A DNA stretch of 64,000 nt from Rhizobium sp. NXC24 (GCF_002944315.1 NZ_CP024311.1:472501-536500), one strand, 5' to 3'; positions 9,132-19,979 are shown, counted from the first letter of the stretch. The notes: generated from the sequence alone by a model not told the origin. Translations and numbers: made by a program.

Positions 9132-9637
9132 TGGCCGATCTCGATATACAGATCAGCGTCGAAGAGGGCGGCTGGCCCTCGGAAGAGGCATTGCAGGCCC
9201 TGGCCGAGCGCGTGTTGGGCGCGGCTGTGGCCTATCTCGAAAAATACGAGAAGCAGCCTTTTCCGAAAATGGCGCCGGAATTGTCGCTGGTCTTCACCGA
9301 CGATGCCTCGATCCGGGAGATCAATGCGGAATGGCGCGAGCAGGACAAGGCGACCAATGTCCTGTCGTTCCCCGCTTTTCCGCTGGCGCCGGGCGGCAGA
9401 CCCGGCCCGATGCTCGGCGATATCATCATCGCCAAAGAGACGGTGGAGCGCGAGGCGGTCGAGCTGGAAAAGAGTTTTGATGACCATCTGACCCATTTGA
9501 TGGTGCATGGTTTCTTGCATCTCTTCGGCTACGACCATATGAATAATAGCGAAGCCGAAATAATGGAGGGGCTGGAGACTCGCATTTTGGCGGAGCTTGG
9601 CCTATCTGATCCCTATGCGGGGCAGGACCCCATTTGA
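9131..9637 (+). CDS. ybeY: endoribonuclease YbeY
   Basis: 168 residues with the zinc motif HxxxHxxxxxH formed by His126, His130 and His136 in [11 protein letters not shown]. The conserved NVLSFPAFP block appears near residue 76. YbeY is a metallo-endoribonuclease for 16S rRNA 3'-end processing and 70S ribosome surveillance; in Sinorhizobium it also affects sRNA-mediated regulation. The start codon overlaps the phoH stop, and the CorC-like gene follows 24 nt after its stop. Confidence 0.95.
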   Translation: MADLDIQISVEEGGWPSEEALQALAERVLGAAVAYLEKYEKQPFPKMAPELSLVFTDDASIREINAEWREQDKATNVLSFPAFPLAPGGRPGPMLGDIIIAKETVEREAVELEKSFDDHLTHLMVHGFLHLFGYDHMNNSEAEIMEGLETRILAELGLSDPYAGQDPI

Positions 9638-9661
9638 CTGAACCCTGTCTGATCAGGAACA

Positions 9662-10834
9662 ATGAGCGACTTTACGACAAGACCGGCCCCCGAGGCCAAA
9701 GACGGAGCCGAAACAGCCTCCTCCGATGAGGCGGGCAGTAGTAGCGGCAAACGATCACACTCATCCTTCTGGGCCCGCGCTGCGCGCATTTTGCGCCCAG
9801 CTCAAGGCTCTGCACGTCTGCGCGAGGATCTCGCCGACGCGCTGATGACCAACGCCACCGATGACGACGCTTTCTCGCCGGACGAGCGGGCAATGCTGCA
9901 CAACATCCTCCGTTTCCGCGAGGTGCGTGTCGAGGACGTCATGGTGCCGCGCGCCGATATCGAGGCGGTTGACCAGAATATCACCATCGGCGAGCTGATG
10001 ATCCTGTTCGAGGAGAGTGGTCGCTCGCGCATGCCGGTCTATGCCGAAACGCTCGATGATCCGCGCGGCATGGTGCATATCCGCGACCTACTGTCTTATG
10101 TCGCCAAGCAGGCGCGCAACAAGCGCCGCGGCAGCAATGGCAAGGCGGCGGCAGCGGCATCTGCGTCGACTGCGAGCCCGACTGAGAAGCCTCCGCGCTC
10201 GGCCAAGCCGAATTTCGACCTTTCGCGCGTCGACCTGCAGAAGACGCTCGCCGAAGCCGGCATCATCCGAAAAATCCTGTTCGTGCCGCCCTCCATGCTG
10301 GCGTCGGATCTTCTCCGCCGCATGCAGGTCAACCGCACGCAGATGGCCCTCGTCATCGATGAATATGGCGGCACCGACGGCCTCGCCTCACATGAGGACA
10401 TCGTCGAAATGGTCGTCGGCGATATCGATGACGAACATGACGACGAGGAAGTCATGTTCAAGCGTGTCTCCGAAGACGTTTTCGTCGCCGATGCCCGCGT
10501 CGAGCTGGAAGAGATTGCCGCCGCCATCGGCACCGATTTCGACATCAGCGAGCAGGTGGACGAGGTGGATACGCTCGGCGGCCTGATCTTCTCGGCGCTC
10601 GGCAGGATCCCGGTGCGCGGCGAGCTCGTCCAGGCGCTGCCAGGCTTCGAATTCCATATCCTCGATGCCGATCCGCGCCGCATCAAACGGGTTCGCATCA
10701 CGCGTAAGCGTCATGCCGTGCGCCGCCGTCCGGCCAAGGCCGAGGGGGAAGGTGGCGTACTCGAGCGCGATTTGCCGTCGCCGGATACGCTTCCGGACGA
10801 ACCTTCGGCAGAACGGAACACGGCCAGCCAATAA
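9662..10834 (+). CDS. corC: CorC/TlyC-type CBS-domain protein (YbeX)
   Basis: 390 residues. After a low-complexity N-terminus, two CBS domains span about 90-260 (EVRVEDVMVPRADIEAV; RTQMALVIDEYGGTDGLASHEDIVE), interrupted by an Ala/Ser/Lys-rich insert at 150-180. A CorC_HlyC transporter-associated domain follows (about 280-355). There is no DUF21 membrane domain, so it is the soluble YbeX type, linked to magnesium/cobalt efflux and ribosome metabolism. The older name hemolysin is misleading. Confidence 0.9.
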   Translation: MSDFTTRPAPEAKDGAETASSDEAGSSSGKRSHSSFWARAARILRPAQGSARLREDLADALMTNATDDDAFSPDERAMLHNILRFREVRVEDVMVPRADIEAVDQNITIGELMILFEESGRSRMPVYAETLDDPRGMVHIRDLLSYVAKQARNKRRGSNGKAAAAASASTASPTEKPPRSAKPNFDLSRVDLQKTLAEAGIIRKILFVPPSMLASDLLRRMQVNRTQMALVIDEYGGTDGLASHEDIVEMVVGDIDDEHDDEEVMFKRVSEDVFVADARVELEEIAAAIGTDFDISEQVDEVDTLGGLIFSALGRIPVRGELVQALPGFEFHILDADPRRIKRVRITRKRHAVRRRPAKAEGEGGVLERDLPSPDTLPDEPSAERNTASQ

Positions 10835-10912
10835 ATGGCGCTTCAGCAGGACAAACCGCTGCTTTTTTGAAAGACTGCGGCCAATGATTCGCAGTTTGGA
10901 CGGAGCGCGCGC

Positions 10913-12514
10913 ATGGAACGGCTTTCGGGCAAGGTTATCCTCGTCTGGGGTTTCAAGCGCGCATTTCTCGCCATCGTTGCCGGAGCAATCGGCGTCCTCG
11001 CCTTGCCGCCCTTCGGCTTCTTCGCGGCGATGTTCGTCTCTTTCACGCTGCTTGTCTGGCTGCTGGATGGCGCTGCCGCCGGTCCCGATAGCGGCTTCCT
11101 TGGGCGCCTCTGGCCGGCTTTTGCCATCGGCTGGCTGTTCGGTTTCGGTTATTTCGTCGCCGGTCTCTGGTGGCTCGGCCATGCGCTTCTGATCGATGCC
11201 GATGCGTTCGCCTGGGCGCTGCCGCTGGCGATCCTCGGTCTGCCGGCGTTTCTCGCGATTTTCTATGGCGTGGCGGCGGCGCTGGCCCGGCTGCTCTGGT
11301 CCGACGGCATGGGGCGCATTGCCGCACTCGCCTTCGCCTTTGGCCTGCTGGAATGGCTGCGCAGCTTCCTTTTCACCGGCTTTCCCTGGAATGCCATCGG
11401 CTACGGCGCCATGCCCATTCCGCTGATGATGCAATCGGCGCATGTGATCGGCGTGCTCGGCGTCACCGTGCTTGCGGTCTTCGTTTTCGCGTCCCCGGCA
11501 CTACTTGGAACGCGCCAGGGGCGGGTGCCGGGGATCGGGCTCGCCGCACTCATCGCCGCCGCGCATTTCGGTTACGGCTATTATGCGCTCAGTCTGCCGG
11601 AACCCCTGGCGAGCGGCGGCAAGACGGCGCCGGTGGTGCGCATCGTCCAGCCCGCGATCGACCAGGAAGCCAAGATGGACACCGATGCCGACCGCGCCGC
11701 GATCTTCGACAAACATCTGTCGCTCTCGGTGCAGCCGCCCATCAATGGTGGCAAACGGCCCGACATCATCGTCTGGCCGGAGACCGCTATCCCCTTTATT
11801 TTGACGGATAATCAGGACGCGCTGACCCGCATTGCCGATCAGCTCGACGATGACCAGATCCTGATCACCGGCGCCGTTCGCGTCGAGGACATGGGTCCCG
11901 GTCTCGAGCCGCGCTATTACAACTCCATCTATGTGATCGACGGCCGCGGCCAGATTATCGGCGCCTCCGACAAGACCCATCTTGTGCCGTTCGGCGAGTA
12001 CGTGCCCTTCGAAAACATCCTCGGTTATCTCGGAATTCAGAATGTCATCGAGTTGCCGGGCGGGTTTTCAGCGGCCGCCAGCCGGCAGTTGCTGACGCTG
12101 CCAAGCGGCGTCAAACTTTATCCGCTGATCTGTTACGAGATCATTTTCCCGAACGAAATGACACCGGAAATCCAGCAAGCCAACGCCATTCTGAACGTTA
12201 CGAATGATGCCTGGTTCGGCGACACGCCAGGCCCCTATCAGCATTTCCTGCAGGCGCGGGTAAGGGCTGTCGAACAGGGTTTGCCGCTGATTCGCAGCGC
12301 CAATACGGGTGTTTCGGCCTATGTCGACGCTCACGGACGTTTGATTTCCGGAATCGACTTTAATGAGCAAGGATTTGTCGACGCCACTTTGAGTAGCGCA
12401 ACCGTGTCGCCTATCGACGATAGGATACGAAATGCATACTTCTGGTTGGCAATCGGGGTAGTCGGTATAATCGCTGTGATTTCACGCATGGGTTTTATTT
12501 CAAGGGCGAATTGA
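10913..12514 (+). CDS. lnt: apolipoprotein N-acyltransferase
   Basis: 533 residues. Six to seven membrane helices fill the first 220 residues, followed by a periplasmic carbon-nitrogen hydrolase domain with the catalytic triad regions VWPETAIPF (Glu), DKTHLVPFGEYVPFE (Lys) and CYEIIFP (Cys). A final membrane helix lies at about 505-525. Lnt adds the third acyl chain to lipoproteins at the inner membrane. It follows corC as in E. coli. The start at ATG 10913 leaves about 15 basic residues before the first helix. Confidence 0.95.
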   Translation: MERLSGKVILVWGFKRAFLAIVAGAIGVLALPPFGFFAAMFVSFTLLVWLLDGAAAGPDSGFLGRLWPAFAIGWLFGFGYFVAGLWWLGHALLIDADAFAWALPLAILGLPAFLAIFYGVAAALARLLWSDGMGRIAALAFAFGLLEWLRSFLFTGFPWNAIGYGAMPIPLMMQSAHVIGVLGVTVLAVFVFASPALLGTRQGRVPGIGLAALIAAAHFGYGYYALSLPEPLASGGKTAPVVRIVQPAIDQEAKMDTDADRAAIFDKHLSLSVQPPINGGKRPDIIVWPETAIPFILTDNQDALTRIADQLDDDQILITGAVRVEDMGPGLEPRYYNSIYVIDGRGQIIGASDKTHLVPFGEYVPFENILGYLGIQNVIELPGGFSAAASRQLLTLPSGVKLYPLICYEIIFPNEMTPEIQQANAILNVTNDAWFGDTPGPYQHFLQARVRAVEQGLPLIRSANTGVSAYVDAHGRLISGIDFNEQGFVDATLSSATVSPIDDRIRNAYFWLAIGVVGIIAVISRMGFISRAN

Positions 12515-12664
12515 CCAAAAAACCCTAAAATTGCATAGTGGTTGTTGTCTGCCTTTTGAACGTAAACTAGAAGCCGGGTGGGGCGTCGGCTGCAACGTAG
12601 CGTTATAGGGGTGGTTAAGGGCACCGGATGGCAGGACCTGAATTCAACCTATGTTAGGGCAATT

Positions 12665-13087
12665 ATGATGATTGAGAACAAAAAGAAGCCGAACCCCATC
12701 GACATCCATGTCGGTAGCCGCATCCGCCTCCGCCGTACCATGCTGGGCATGAGCCAGGAGAAGCTCGGCGAGAGCCTCGGAATCACTTTCCAGCAAATTC
12801 AGAAGTATGAGAAAGGCACCAACCGCGTTGGCGCCAGCCGTCTTCAGAATATTTCCAGCATTCTTAACGTTCCGGTTTCCTTCTTCTTCGAGGACGCGCC
12901 GGGTGAGCATGCGGCAACCGCCGGCGGCATGGCCGAGGCTTCCAGTTCCAATTATGTGGTCGATTTTCTCTCTTCCTCGGAAGGGCTGCAGCTCAACCGC
13001 GCCTTCGTGAAAATTTCCGATGGCAAGGTCCGCCGCAAGGTGGTCGAGCTCGTCAAGGCCCTCGCAGCCGAGGCCGACGCCGAATAA
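12665..13087 (+). CDS. praR: XRE-family regulator, PraR/PhrR-like
   Basis: 140 residues. The start is ATG 12665 (a second ATG follows directly), with AGGG 6-9 nt upstream. The HTH_3 domain covers about 17-73 (RIRLRRTMLGMSQEKLGESLGITFQQIQKYEKGTNRVGASRL), followed by a short C-terminal helical part. In Rhizobium leguminosarum and Azorhizobium the homologue PraR controls biofilm, attachment and quorum-sensing genes; in Sinorhizobium medicae PhrR is low-pH-inducible. The place next to metK agrees with the Sinorhizobium arrangement. The name is inferred from family and position. Confidence 0.7.
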   Translation: MMIENKKKPNPIDIHVGSRIRLRRTMLGMSQEKLGESLGITFQQIQKYEKGTNRVGASRLQNISSILNVPVSFFFEDAPGEHAATAGGMAEASSSNYVVDFLSSSEGLQLNRAFVKISDGKVRRKVVELVKALAAEADAE

Positions 13088-13121
13088 GCGTTTTTAAGCA
13101 GCGCTGCAGTGGCAAAGTCGC

Positions 13122-13146
13122 AAGGCGGTCATTTTGGCCGCCTTTT
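13122..13146 (+). terminator. intrinsic terminator after praR
   Basis: AAGGCGG, 9-nt loop, CCGCCTT running into TTTT, 35 nt after the praR stop. It separates praR from metK transcription. Confidence 0.75.
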
Positions 13147-13181
13147 CCATGTTTATGGCAAAATTTTATCACTTTCGCCGG

Positions 13182-13203
13182 GATATAAAGATATATTTAT
13201 GTC
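13182..13203 (+). promoter_or_regulatory. SahR-type operator upstream of metK
   Basis: Near-perfect 22-bp dyad GATATAAA-N6-TTTATGTC (18 of 22 positions symmetric), 72 bp before the metK ATG. It resembles the ATATAAAG...CTTTATAT operators ascribed to SahR, the ArsR-family S-adenosylhomocysteine-responsive regulator of methionine-cycle genes in Proteobacteria. No SAM-II riboswitch core was recognised here. Confidence 0.55.
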
Positions 13204-13275
13204 CTTCTGTGGCTTGTTTTTCGCGCTCGAGACGAATATCAAAAGCGGAGATTTGTTCTTTGAGGGGAATCCCAT

Positions 13276-14525
<1,250 letters not shown>

Positions 14526-14529
<4 letters not shown>

Positions 14530-15227
14530 TCGATACCGAGCGCCGGTCGCGGGCGACGGAAGCATTCTTCGGCCGGCGCAAGGGAAAGCCTTTGCGCGGC
14601 CAGCAGGCCGAAAGGCTGGAAGCGCTGCTGCCGCAATATATCGTCGATCTCTCTGCACCGGCGCCGCAGCCGCTGAATGATCTGTTCCCGGTGCAGACCG
14701 AGCGTCTGCGCCTGGAAATCGGCTTCGGCGGCGGCGAACACCTGATCCACCGGGCGCTGGAATCTCCGGCGACCGGCTTTATCGGCGTCGAGCCCTTCGT
14801 CAATTCCATGCAGAAGCTGCTTGCCCGCGTCGACGAAACCGGCGCGCGCAACATCCGCGTCTATAATGACGACGCCACGCAACTGCTGGATTGGCTGCCG
14901 GAGGGCTGCCTCGACCAGATCGATCTGCTCTATCCCGATCCCTGGCCGAAGAAAAAACACTGGAAGCGCCGCTTCGTCTCGCAGGTCAATCTCGATCGCT
15001 TTCACCGCGTCCTGAAGCCCGGCGCCATCTTCTGCTTCGCCTCCGACATCGACACCTATGTCAACTGGACGCTGCAGCACTGCGCCGCCCATGGCGGCTT
15101 TGAATGGATGGCAAACAATGCCAGCGACTGGCTGACGCCCTATGAAGGCTGGCCCAGCACGCGCTATGAGGCAAAAGCCCGGCGCGAGGGACGGTCTTCG
15201 GCCTATCTGACGTTCAAGAGAGTTTAA
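14526..15227 (+). CDS. trmB: tRNA (guanine-N7-)-methyltransferase
   Basis: 233 residues. The SAM-binding motif I is [11 protein letters not shown] near 60-70, and the family signature [17 protein letters not shown] lies near 139, including the Asp-Pro-Trp-Pro-Lys block that positions tRNA. TrmB methylates G46 in the variable loop of tRNAs. The ATGA overlap with metK couples it to the SAM supplier. Confidence 0.95.
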
Positions 15228-15469
15228 GCGGCAATCCCGCCTCTCGCAATTTCGCGGCGCGAAATCGCTCAAATCCTCCTTTCTACCCGTTAGGGTGAAG
15301 AAGCTATTGCCATGTGCATGTCAGCCAGTTTGGAAGGTGGAGTTACAGCTTCTCCTCCGCGGGAGAAGGACGAGCGTCAGCGCCGGTTGAGAGGGGCATT
15401 ACACCGGGATAGGAATGCTCTGACGCAATCGCGGTCGCAGCGCCTCGATCAACTAATGGCACGGAGCCC
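15228..15469. other. intergenic stretch with two hairpins
   Basis: This 242-bp gap between trmB and the convergent DUF1150 gene holds a 7-bp hairpin ATTTCGC/GCGAAAT (15249-15265) just after trmB and a second palindrome CTTCTCC...GGGAGAAG (15351-15370) that resembles rhizobial intergenic repeats. No coding signal was seen. Confidence 0.5.
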
Positions 15470-15727
15470 TCAATGAAGGCTGACCGTCTTCAGCTCGTCC
15501 TCAGCCGCCTTATAGAAGGTGCTGGACCGGTTGTCGGTCAGAAGAATCGGAGTGCCATCGGCGCCGAAAAGCGCCCAGAGGTCGACATTCGGATCGATGT
15601 CCGGCGCCTCGGGAAAGCAACGGGACACTTCGTCCGAATGGATCTTTCTGACATAGGCAACCTCACCCGCACCAATATTGGCGAGTTCGGATTGAGTCAG
15701 GCGCGCAGTGGCTTCTCTCAAAAGCAT
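15470..15727 (-). CDS. DUF1150 family protein
   Basis: 85 residues. The start at 15727 is supported by GGAGG 7 nt upstream; an in-frame upstream extension lacks this. The small acidic protein carries the DUF1150-type sequence (LANIGAGEVAYVRKI, WALFGADGTPILLTD). These proteins are largely confined to alphaproteobacteria and commonly sit directly downstream of a small heat-shock gene, as here, so a role in the same stress response is inferred. The biochemical function is unknown. Confidence 0.85.
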   Translation of the reverse strand: MLLREATARLTQSELANIGAGEVAYVRKIHSDEVSRCFPEAPDIDPNVDLWALFGADGTPILLTDNRSSTFYKAAEDELKTVSLH

Positions 15728-15772
15728 GTTCGTACCTCCAGCATGAGGGACCAGCGGCAATCTGCCGTTGTC

Positions 15773-16204
15773 TTACTGTGATACCGAAATGTTAATTTTC
15801 TTTACCATCCGGTCCGGTTCCGGCCGAATGAGATCGACGGAAAGCAGGCCGTTCTTCAAGACGGCGCCGAGCACCTGCATGCCGTCTGCCAAAACGAAGA
15901 CGCGCTGGAACTGACGGGCCGCAATGCCGCGATAGAGATAATCGCGCTCCTCATGCTCCACCTGCCGCCCACGGATCAAAAGCTGGTTTTCTTCCGTGGT
16001 GATATCGAGCTCGTCTTCCGAGAAGCCGGCAACCGCAAGCGTAATGCGCAGGCGCTCAGGCTCGCCCGAGAGGCGGTCGGCCCGCATGCGTTCGATATTG
16101 TAAGGGGGATAACCATCGCTGACCTTGGAAATCCGCTCCAGCGTCTTTTCCATGGTGTCGAAGCCCAGAAGCAGAGGGCTGGCAAAGGGAGTGGTCCGGC
16201 TCAT
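15773..16204 (-). CDS. small heat-shock protein, Hsp20/IbpA family
   Basis: 143 residues. The N-terminus (LLLGFDTMEKTLERISK, then YPPYNIERM) is of the IbpA class A type of rhizobia, and the alpha-crystallin domain covers about 35-130 with ITLAVAGFSEDELDI and the family's A-x-x-x-G-L region seen as AVLKNGLLSVDL. It is a cytoplasmic ATP-independent holdase. A heat-shock promoter lies upstream at 16269-16297, and the DUF1150 gene follows after 45 nt. Confidence 0.93.
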   Translation of the reverse strand: MSRTTPFASPLLLGFDTMEKTLERISKVSDGYPPYNIERMRADRLSGEPERLRITLAVAGFSEDELDITTEENQLLIRGRQVEHEERDYLYRGIAARQFQRVFVLADGMQVLGAVLKNGLLSVDLIRPEPDRMVKKINISVSQ

Positions 16205-16262
16205 GTCTCAAGTCCTTGGTGTCAAGCGACCTTTCCGGACCTGATCTTTCAGCACCCGGTTA
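16205..16262 (-). promoter_or_regulatory. possible RNA-thermometer leader of hsp20
   Basis: In the short 5' leader, AGGTCC (16237-16242, read on the minus strand) can pair with GGACTT (16210-16215), covering most of the AAGGAC ribosome-binding site. It is only 6 bp with one G-U pair and lacks the full ROSE consensus, so it is a weak candidate. Confidence 0.3.
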
Positions 16263-16268
16263 CGTGTA

Positions 16269-16297
16269 ATATGGGAGCAGGGGCGGGGGAGTGCAAG
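16269..16297 (-). promoter_or_regulatory. RpoH (sigma-32) promoter of hsp20-DUF1150
   Basis: On the minus strand CTTGCA, exactly 17 nt, CCATAT. This fits the rhizobial RpoH pattern CTTGNN-N17-CCANAT. It is placed to start transcription about 55 nt before the hsp20 ATG. Confidence 0.7.
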
Positions 16298-16432
16298 GAG
16301 GCGCGGCCTTCGCATTTGCGAGATTACTTCCGGTATCGCAATGCCAATGGCCACGCCGGCATCCGGCTGCTTGACAAAGCTTAAACGGGCTCGCATCAAG
16401 ACTGCCAAGCCGCACCGGAGGAAAGCCCAGAG

Positions 16433-17377
16433 ATGACCGAGCCCAGAAAAATTATCATCGATACCGATCCCGGCCAGGACGACGCCGCCGCGATTTTGCT
16501 CGCCTTCGGAAGTCGTGAGGAAATCGACGTACTCGGCATCACCACGGTCGCCGGCAATGTGCCCCTGAGTTTGACGAGCCGCAATGCCCGTATCGTCTGC
16601 GAGCTCTGCAACCGCCGCGACGTGAAGGTTTTTGCCGGCGCCGATGCGCCGCTCAAGCGCAAGCTGGTCACCGCCGAACATGTCCACGGCAAGACCGGCC
16701 TTGACGGCCCTGACCTGCCGGAGCCGACCATGGAGCTTCAGCCCGGTCATGCCGTCGACTTCATCATCGACACCCTGCGCAACGAGCCGGCCGGCGCGGT
16801 CACGCTCTGCACGCTTGGCCCGCTCACCAATATCGCGCTCGCCTTCCAGAAGGCGCCCGACATCATCGCGCGCGTCCGCGAGCTGGTGATGATGGGCGGC
16901 GGCTTCTTCGAAGGCGGCAACATCACGCCGGCGGCTGAATTCAACATCTATGTCGACCCGGAAGCGGCCGATGTCGTCTTCCGCTCCGGCGTACCTGTCG
17001 TCATGATGCCGCTCGACGTGACCCACCAGCTTCTGACCCGCAAGGATCGTGTGGCTGCTATCGCCGCCGTTGGCACTGCTCCGGCCAAGGCAATGGTCGA
17101 GATGCTGGAATTCTTCGAGCGTTTCGATATCGAAAAATATGGCTCTGACGGCGGTCCGTTGCACGACCCCACCGTCATCGCTTATCTGCTGAAGCCGGAG
17201 CTTTTCAAAGGCCGCGATTGCAATGTCGAGATCGAAGTGACATCGGAGCTGACCGTCGGTATGACCGTTGTCGACTGGTGGCATGTCACTGACCGTAAGC
17301 GCAACGCCAAGGTCATGCGCCATGTCGATGCAGACGGCTTCTTTGCGCTGCTGACCGAGCGCTTTGCACGCATCTGA
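16433..17377 (+). CDS. inosine-uridine-type nucleoside hydrolase
   Basis: 314 residues, the usual length. The Ca-binding signature DTDPGQDDA occupies residues 10-18 and the later metal/His region is DGGPLHDPTVIAYLL near 242. These enzymes cleave the N-glycosidic bond of ribonucleosides for salvage. Ribokinase lies 2.6 kb downstream on the other strand, which would phosphorylate the released ribose, but the two are not one operon. Base specificity cannot be read. Confidence 0.9.
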   Translation: MTEPRKIIIDTDPGQDDAAAILLAFGSREEIDVLGITTVAGNVPLSLTSRNARIVCELCNRRDVKVFAGADAPLKRKLVTAEHVHGKTGLDGPDLPEPTMELQPGHAVDFIIDTLRNEPAGAVTLCTLGPLTNIALAFQKAPDIIARVRELVMMGGGFFEGGNITPAAEFNIYVDPEAADVVFRSGVPVVMMPLDVTHQLLTRKDRVAAIAAVGTAPAKAMVEMLEFFERFDIEKYGSDGGPLHDPTVIAYLLKPELFKGRDCNVEIEVTSELTVGMTVVDWWHVTDRKRNAKVMRHVDADGFFALLTERFARI

Positions 17378-17400
17378 CTTTGCTGCCGCAGGAATAGGAA

Positions 17401-17430
17401 AAGGCCGCCGGATCGCTCCGGCGGCCTTTT
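17401..17430. terminator. bidirectional intrinsic terminator
   Basis: AAGGCCGCCGGA, TCGC loop, TCCGGCGGCCTT followed by TT; the other strand also ends in TTTT. It serves both the nucleoside hydrolase and the convergent chemoreceptor gene. Confidence 0.9.
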
Positions 17431-17448
17431 ATGGTTTCATTAGTCGGC

Positions 17449-19797
17449 TCAGAATTCTTCCCATTCACCCTGCGCCAGCGCATTTGCGCCTTGGGTCTGC
17501 GGACGCGCCTTGCGCGCTGGAGCGGCGGCCGGGGTAACACTGCGGGCAGGGGCTGGGGCCGGCGTGCGCATCTGCTGAGCGGCAGCGCGCAGTGCGGAGG
17601 CATTATCCTGGCCGCCATGCGATACGCGGAAGCGGGCGACGAGCGTTTTCAACGTCTGGGCCTCGTCGTTCAGCGTCACGCTGGCGGCGGTGGTTTCTTC
17701 CACCATCGCGGCATTCTGCTGCGTCACCTGGTCCATCTGGTTCATGGCCGAGTTGATTTCCTTCAGCCCGATCGCCTGTTCGCTGGCAGAAGCCGAGATC
17801 TGGCGGATGAGGCCGTTGATCTCCATCACTTGCTCGGCGATCTTGTGTAGCGCATTGCCCGTGCGGCCGACGAGATCGACGCCTTCCTTGACCTGGCCGG
17901 CCGAGGTGTTGATCAGGGTCTTGATCTCTTTTGCGGCATTGGCCGAACGCTGCGCCAGCTCGCGCACTTCCTGCGCCACGACTGCAAAGCCCTTGCCGGC
18001 TTCGCCGGCACGCGCTGCTTCGACACCGGCATTCAGAGCGAGAAGGTTGGTCTGGAACGCGATCTCGTCGATCACGCCGATGATGCGCGAAACTTCCTGC
18101 GAGGACTGCTCGATGCCATGCATGGAGGAGATCGCCTTCTGCACGATCTCGCCGGAGCGTCCGGCATCCTCGGATGCCGCGTTGACGCTGCTGGCAGCCG
18201 TGCGGGCATTTTCGGCGCTGGAATTGACCTGAGCCGTAAGCTGGTTGAGCGCTGCAGCGGTTTCTTCCAGGCTTGCCGCCTGCTGCTCGGTGCGGCGGGC
18301 AAGGTCCGAGGCGCTGTTGCTGATCTCGCCCGTGCCGCTGCCGATATTACCGACGCTGAGGTTCATCGTGTGCACCGTCTCTTCCAGGCTGGCGAGTGCG
18401 GCATTGAAGTCCTGCTTCAACTGGGCGTATTCGCCGGGGAATTCCTCGGCGATGCGGTGGCCGAGATTGCCCTTGGAAAGCTCGGCCAGGCTCTGGCCGA
18501 GAATGGTGACGATGCGCCGCTGCAGCGCCACGGTTTCGCTTCGCTCCGCTTCCGAGCGATAACGTTCGCCTTCGGCGGCACGGCGCTGGTCGTTGGCCTC
18601 GGCCTCCAGCCGCTTGGTATCGGCAAGGGCGAAGCGGAAGCCTTCGAGCGCCTTGGCGACCGAGCCGATCTCGTCGGCACGGTTCTGGCCCTCGACGGGT
18701 TCGGCATAGTTGCCGGCGCTGAGATCGTTGACGCTGGCGACCAGTCCGCCGAGCGGCTTCTGTACGAAGGCGCGCACGGCGGCGTAGAGCGCCAGCATGA
18801 CAGCAACCAGCACGAGGACGCCGCCGATGATCATCATATAGGTCTGGTCGCGCACGGGCGCGGCAATCGCACTGTGCGGCACATCGACGAGGACGACCCA
18901 GGTGGCATTGAGGCCGGGCACGGCGAACGGATAGACCACACGGTCGAATTCTTCTCCGCCGTTATCGCTAAGGTTTTTCACCAAGCCCGTCGCCGACGAG
19001 GTCAATGCCGCCTTGATGGCATCGGCGCCCTCGCCGCTATAGTCCTTCATCAGGAGGTCCTTGTTCGGCGCCACCAGCCACTTGTTGTCCTGGGAGAGCA
19101 GGAGGACGCGGCCGGAACCGAAGGGATGGAGGTTCTGCAGTTTGACGGAAAGTGAAGCGAGCGAGATATCGACGCCCGAGACGCCGATCATCTTGCCGCC
19201 GGACATCACCGGATAGGCGATCGAGCTCATGGTCGTCGGAACTTCGGTGCCTTCAGCCAAGTATGGCGGAGTGATGGCGCCCTTGCCGCTGTCGGCGGCG
19301 AGCTTCCACCATGCGGCGGTGTAGTCGTTGTCGAAGGTGGAGAACTGGATGCCGCCGTCCTTCGTCTTCGACCAATAGGGTGTGAACACGCCCTTGTCGT
19401 TGACGCCTTCGTCCTTGTTGTTGGCGAGTTCAGTTGTCTTGCCGTCGAATGTGCCGAGCTTTTCGCAGAACCAACTGCCGAAGGCGAAGGCGTTCTGCTC
19501 GACATTGGCCTTGAGGATATTGATAATGCCCTTGCGATCGAAGGTGTGGCCCTCGTGGCCGCGGCCGATGATGGCGGCCATGGAGCGGGCGGCGCTGGCG
19601 AGTTCGCCGACATTGGCGGCAATTTCATTGGAGATGGATTTGGCCTCGCTATTGGCCTGATCCATGGTGAGCATTTCCACGCGATCGCGCGTCTGGGAAA
19701 TCAGCAGGAAGTTGGAGACGAACAGGACAAGCGCAATCGCTACCCCAGTGACCAGGATGAGCTTGGCCGCGAGCGACTTCATATGAAAGATGGACAT
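17449..19797 (-). CDS. methyl-accepting chemotaxis protein (Cache-type sensor)
   Basis: 782 residues. The start is placed at the second of two adjacent ATGs (19797), because GAGG is too close to the first. A membrane helix (about 10-32) is followed by a large periplasmic Cache-like sensor (to about 305) with a typical YWSKTKDGG and GVDISL pattern, a second helix, a HAMP domain ([13 protein letters not shown]), and a cytoplasmic coiled coil with the conserved tip [20 protein letters not shown]. The last residues EWEEF form a CheR/CheB-binding pentapeptide. The ligand is unknown; Cache sensors of this class often bind amino or carboxylic acids. Confidence 0.93.
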   Translation of the reverse strand: MSIFHMKSLAAKLILVTGVAIALVLFVSNFLLISQTRDRVEMLTMDQANSEAKSISNEIAANVGELASAARSMAAIIGRGHEGHTFDRKGIINILKANVEQNAFAFGSWFCEKLGTFDGKTTELANNKDEGVNDKGVFTPYWSKTKDGGIQFSTFDNDYTAAWWKLAADSGKGAITPPYLAEGTEVPTTMSSIAYPVMSGGKMIGVSGVDISLASLSVKLQNLHPFGSGRVLLLSQDNKWLVAPNKDLLMKDYSGEGADAIKAALTSSATGLVKNLSDNGGEEFDRVVYPFAVPGLNATWVVLVDVPHSAIAAPVRDQTYMMIIGGVLVLVAVMLALYAAVRAFVQKPLGGLVASVNDLSAGNYAEPVEGQNRADEIGSVAKALEGFRFALADTKRLEAEANDQRRAAEGERYRSEAERSETVALQRRIVTILGQSLAELSKGNLGHRIAEEFPGEYAQLKQDFNAALASLEETVHTMNLSVGNIGSGTGEISNSASDLARRTEQQAASLEETAAALNQLTAQVNSSAENARTAASSVNAASEDAGRSGEIVQKAISSMHGIEQSSQEVSRIIGVIDEIAFQTNLLALNAGVEAARAGEAGKGFAVVAQEVRELAQRSANAAKEIKTLINTSAGQVKEGVDLVGRTGNALHKIAEQVMEINGLIRQISASASEQAIGLKEINSAMNQMDQVTQQNAAMVEETTAASVTLNDEAQTLKTLVARFRVSHGGQDNASALRAAAQQMRTPAPAPARSVTPAAAPARKARPQTQGANALAQGEWEEF

Positions 19798-19979
19798 CAT
19801 TTCCTCGAGAGAACGATGCGCCGGATGCACATTATCCGGAGCAAGGTCGGCGCAGGGTGGCCCTATCATGGGGCCGCCGTGAGCGCCCGCCGCGGGGGAG
19901 CAAACCCAAGGCAGGCAGGAGGAGAATGATTGTGAAGCGCAAAAATTTAATTAATTTGTGCGGCTAGGAATGGTGGGTC

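Noticed and set aside
13147..13275. SAM riboswitch in the metK leader
   Set aside because: I could not find a SAM-II or SAM/SAH-type conserved core; a protein operator dyad explains the visible symmetry better.
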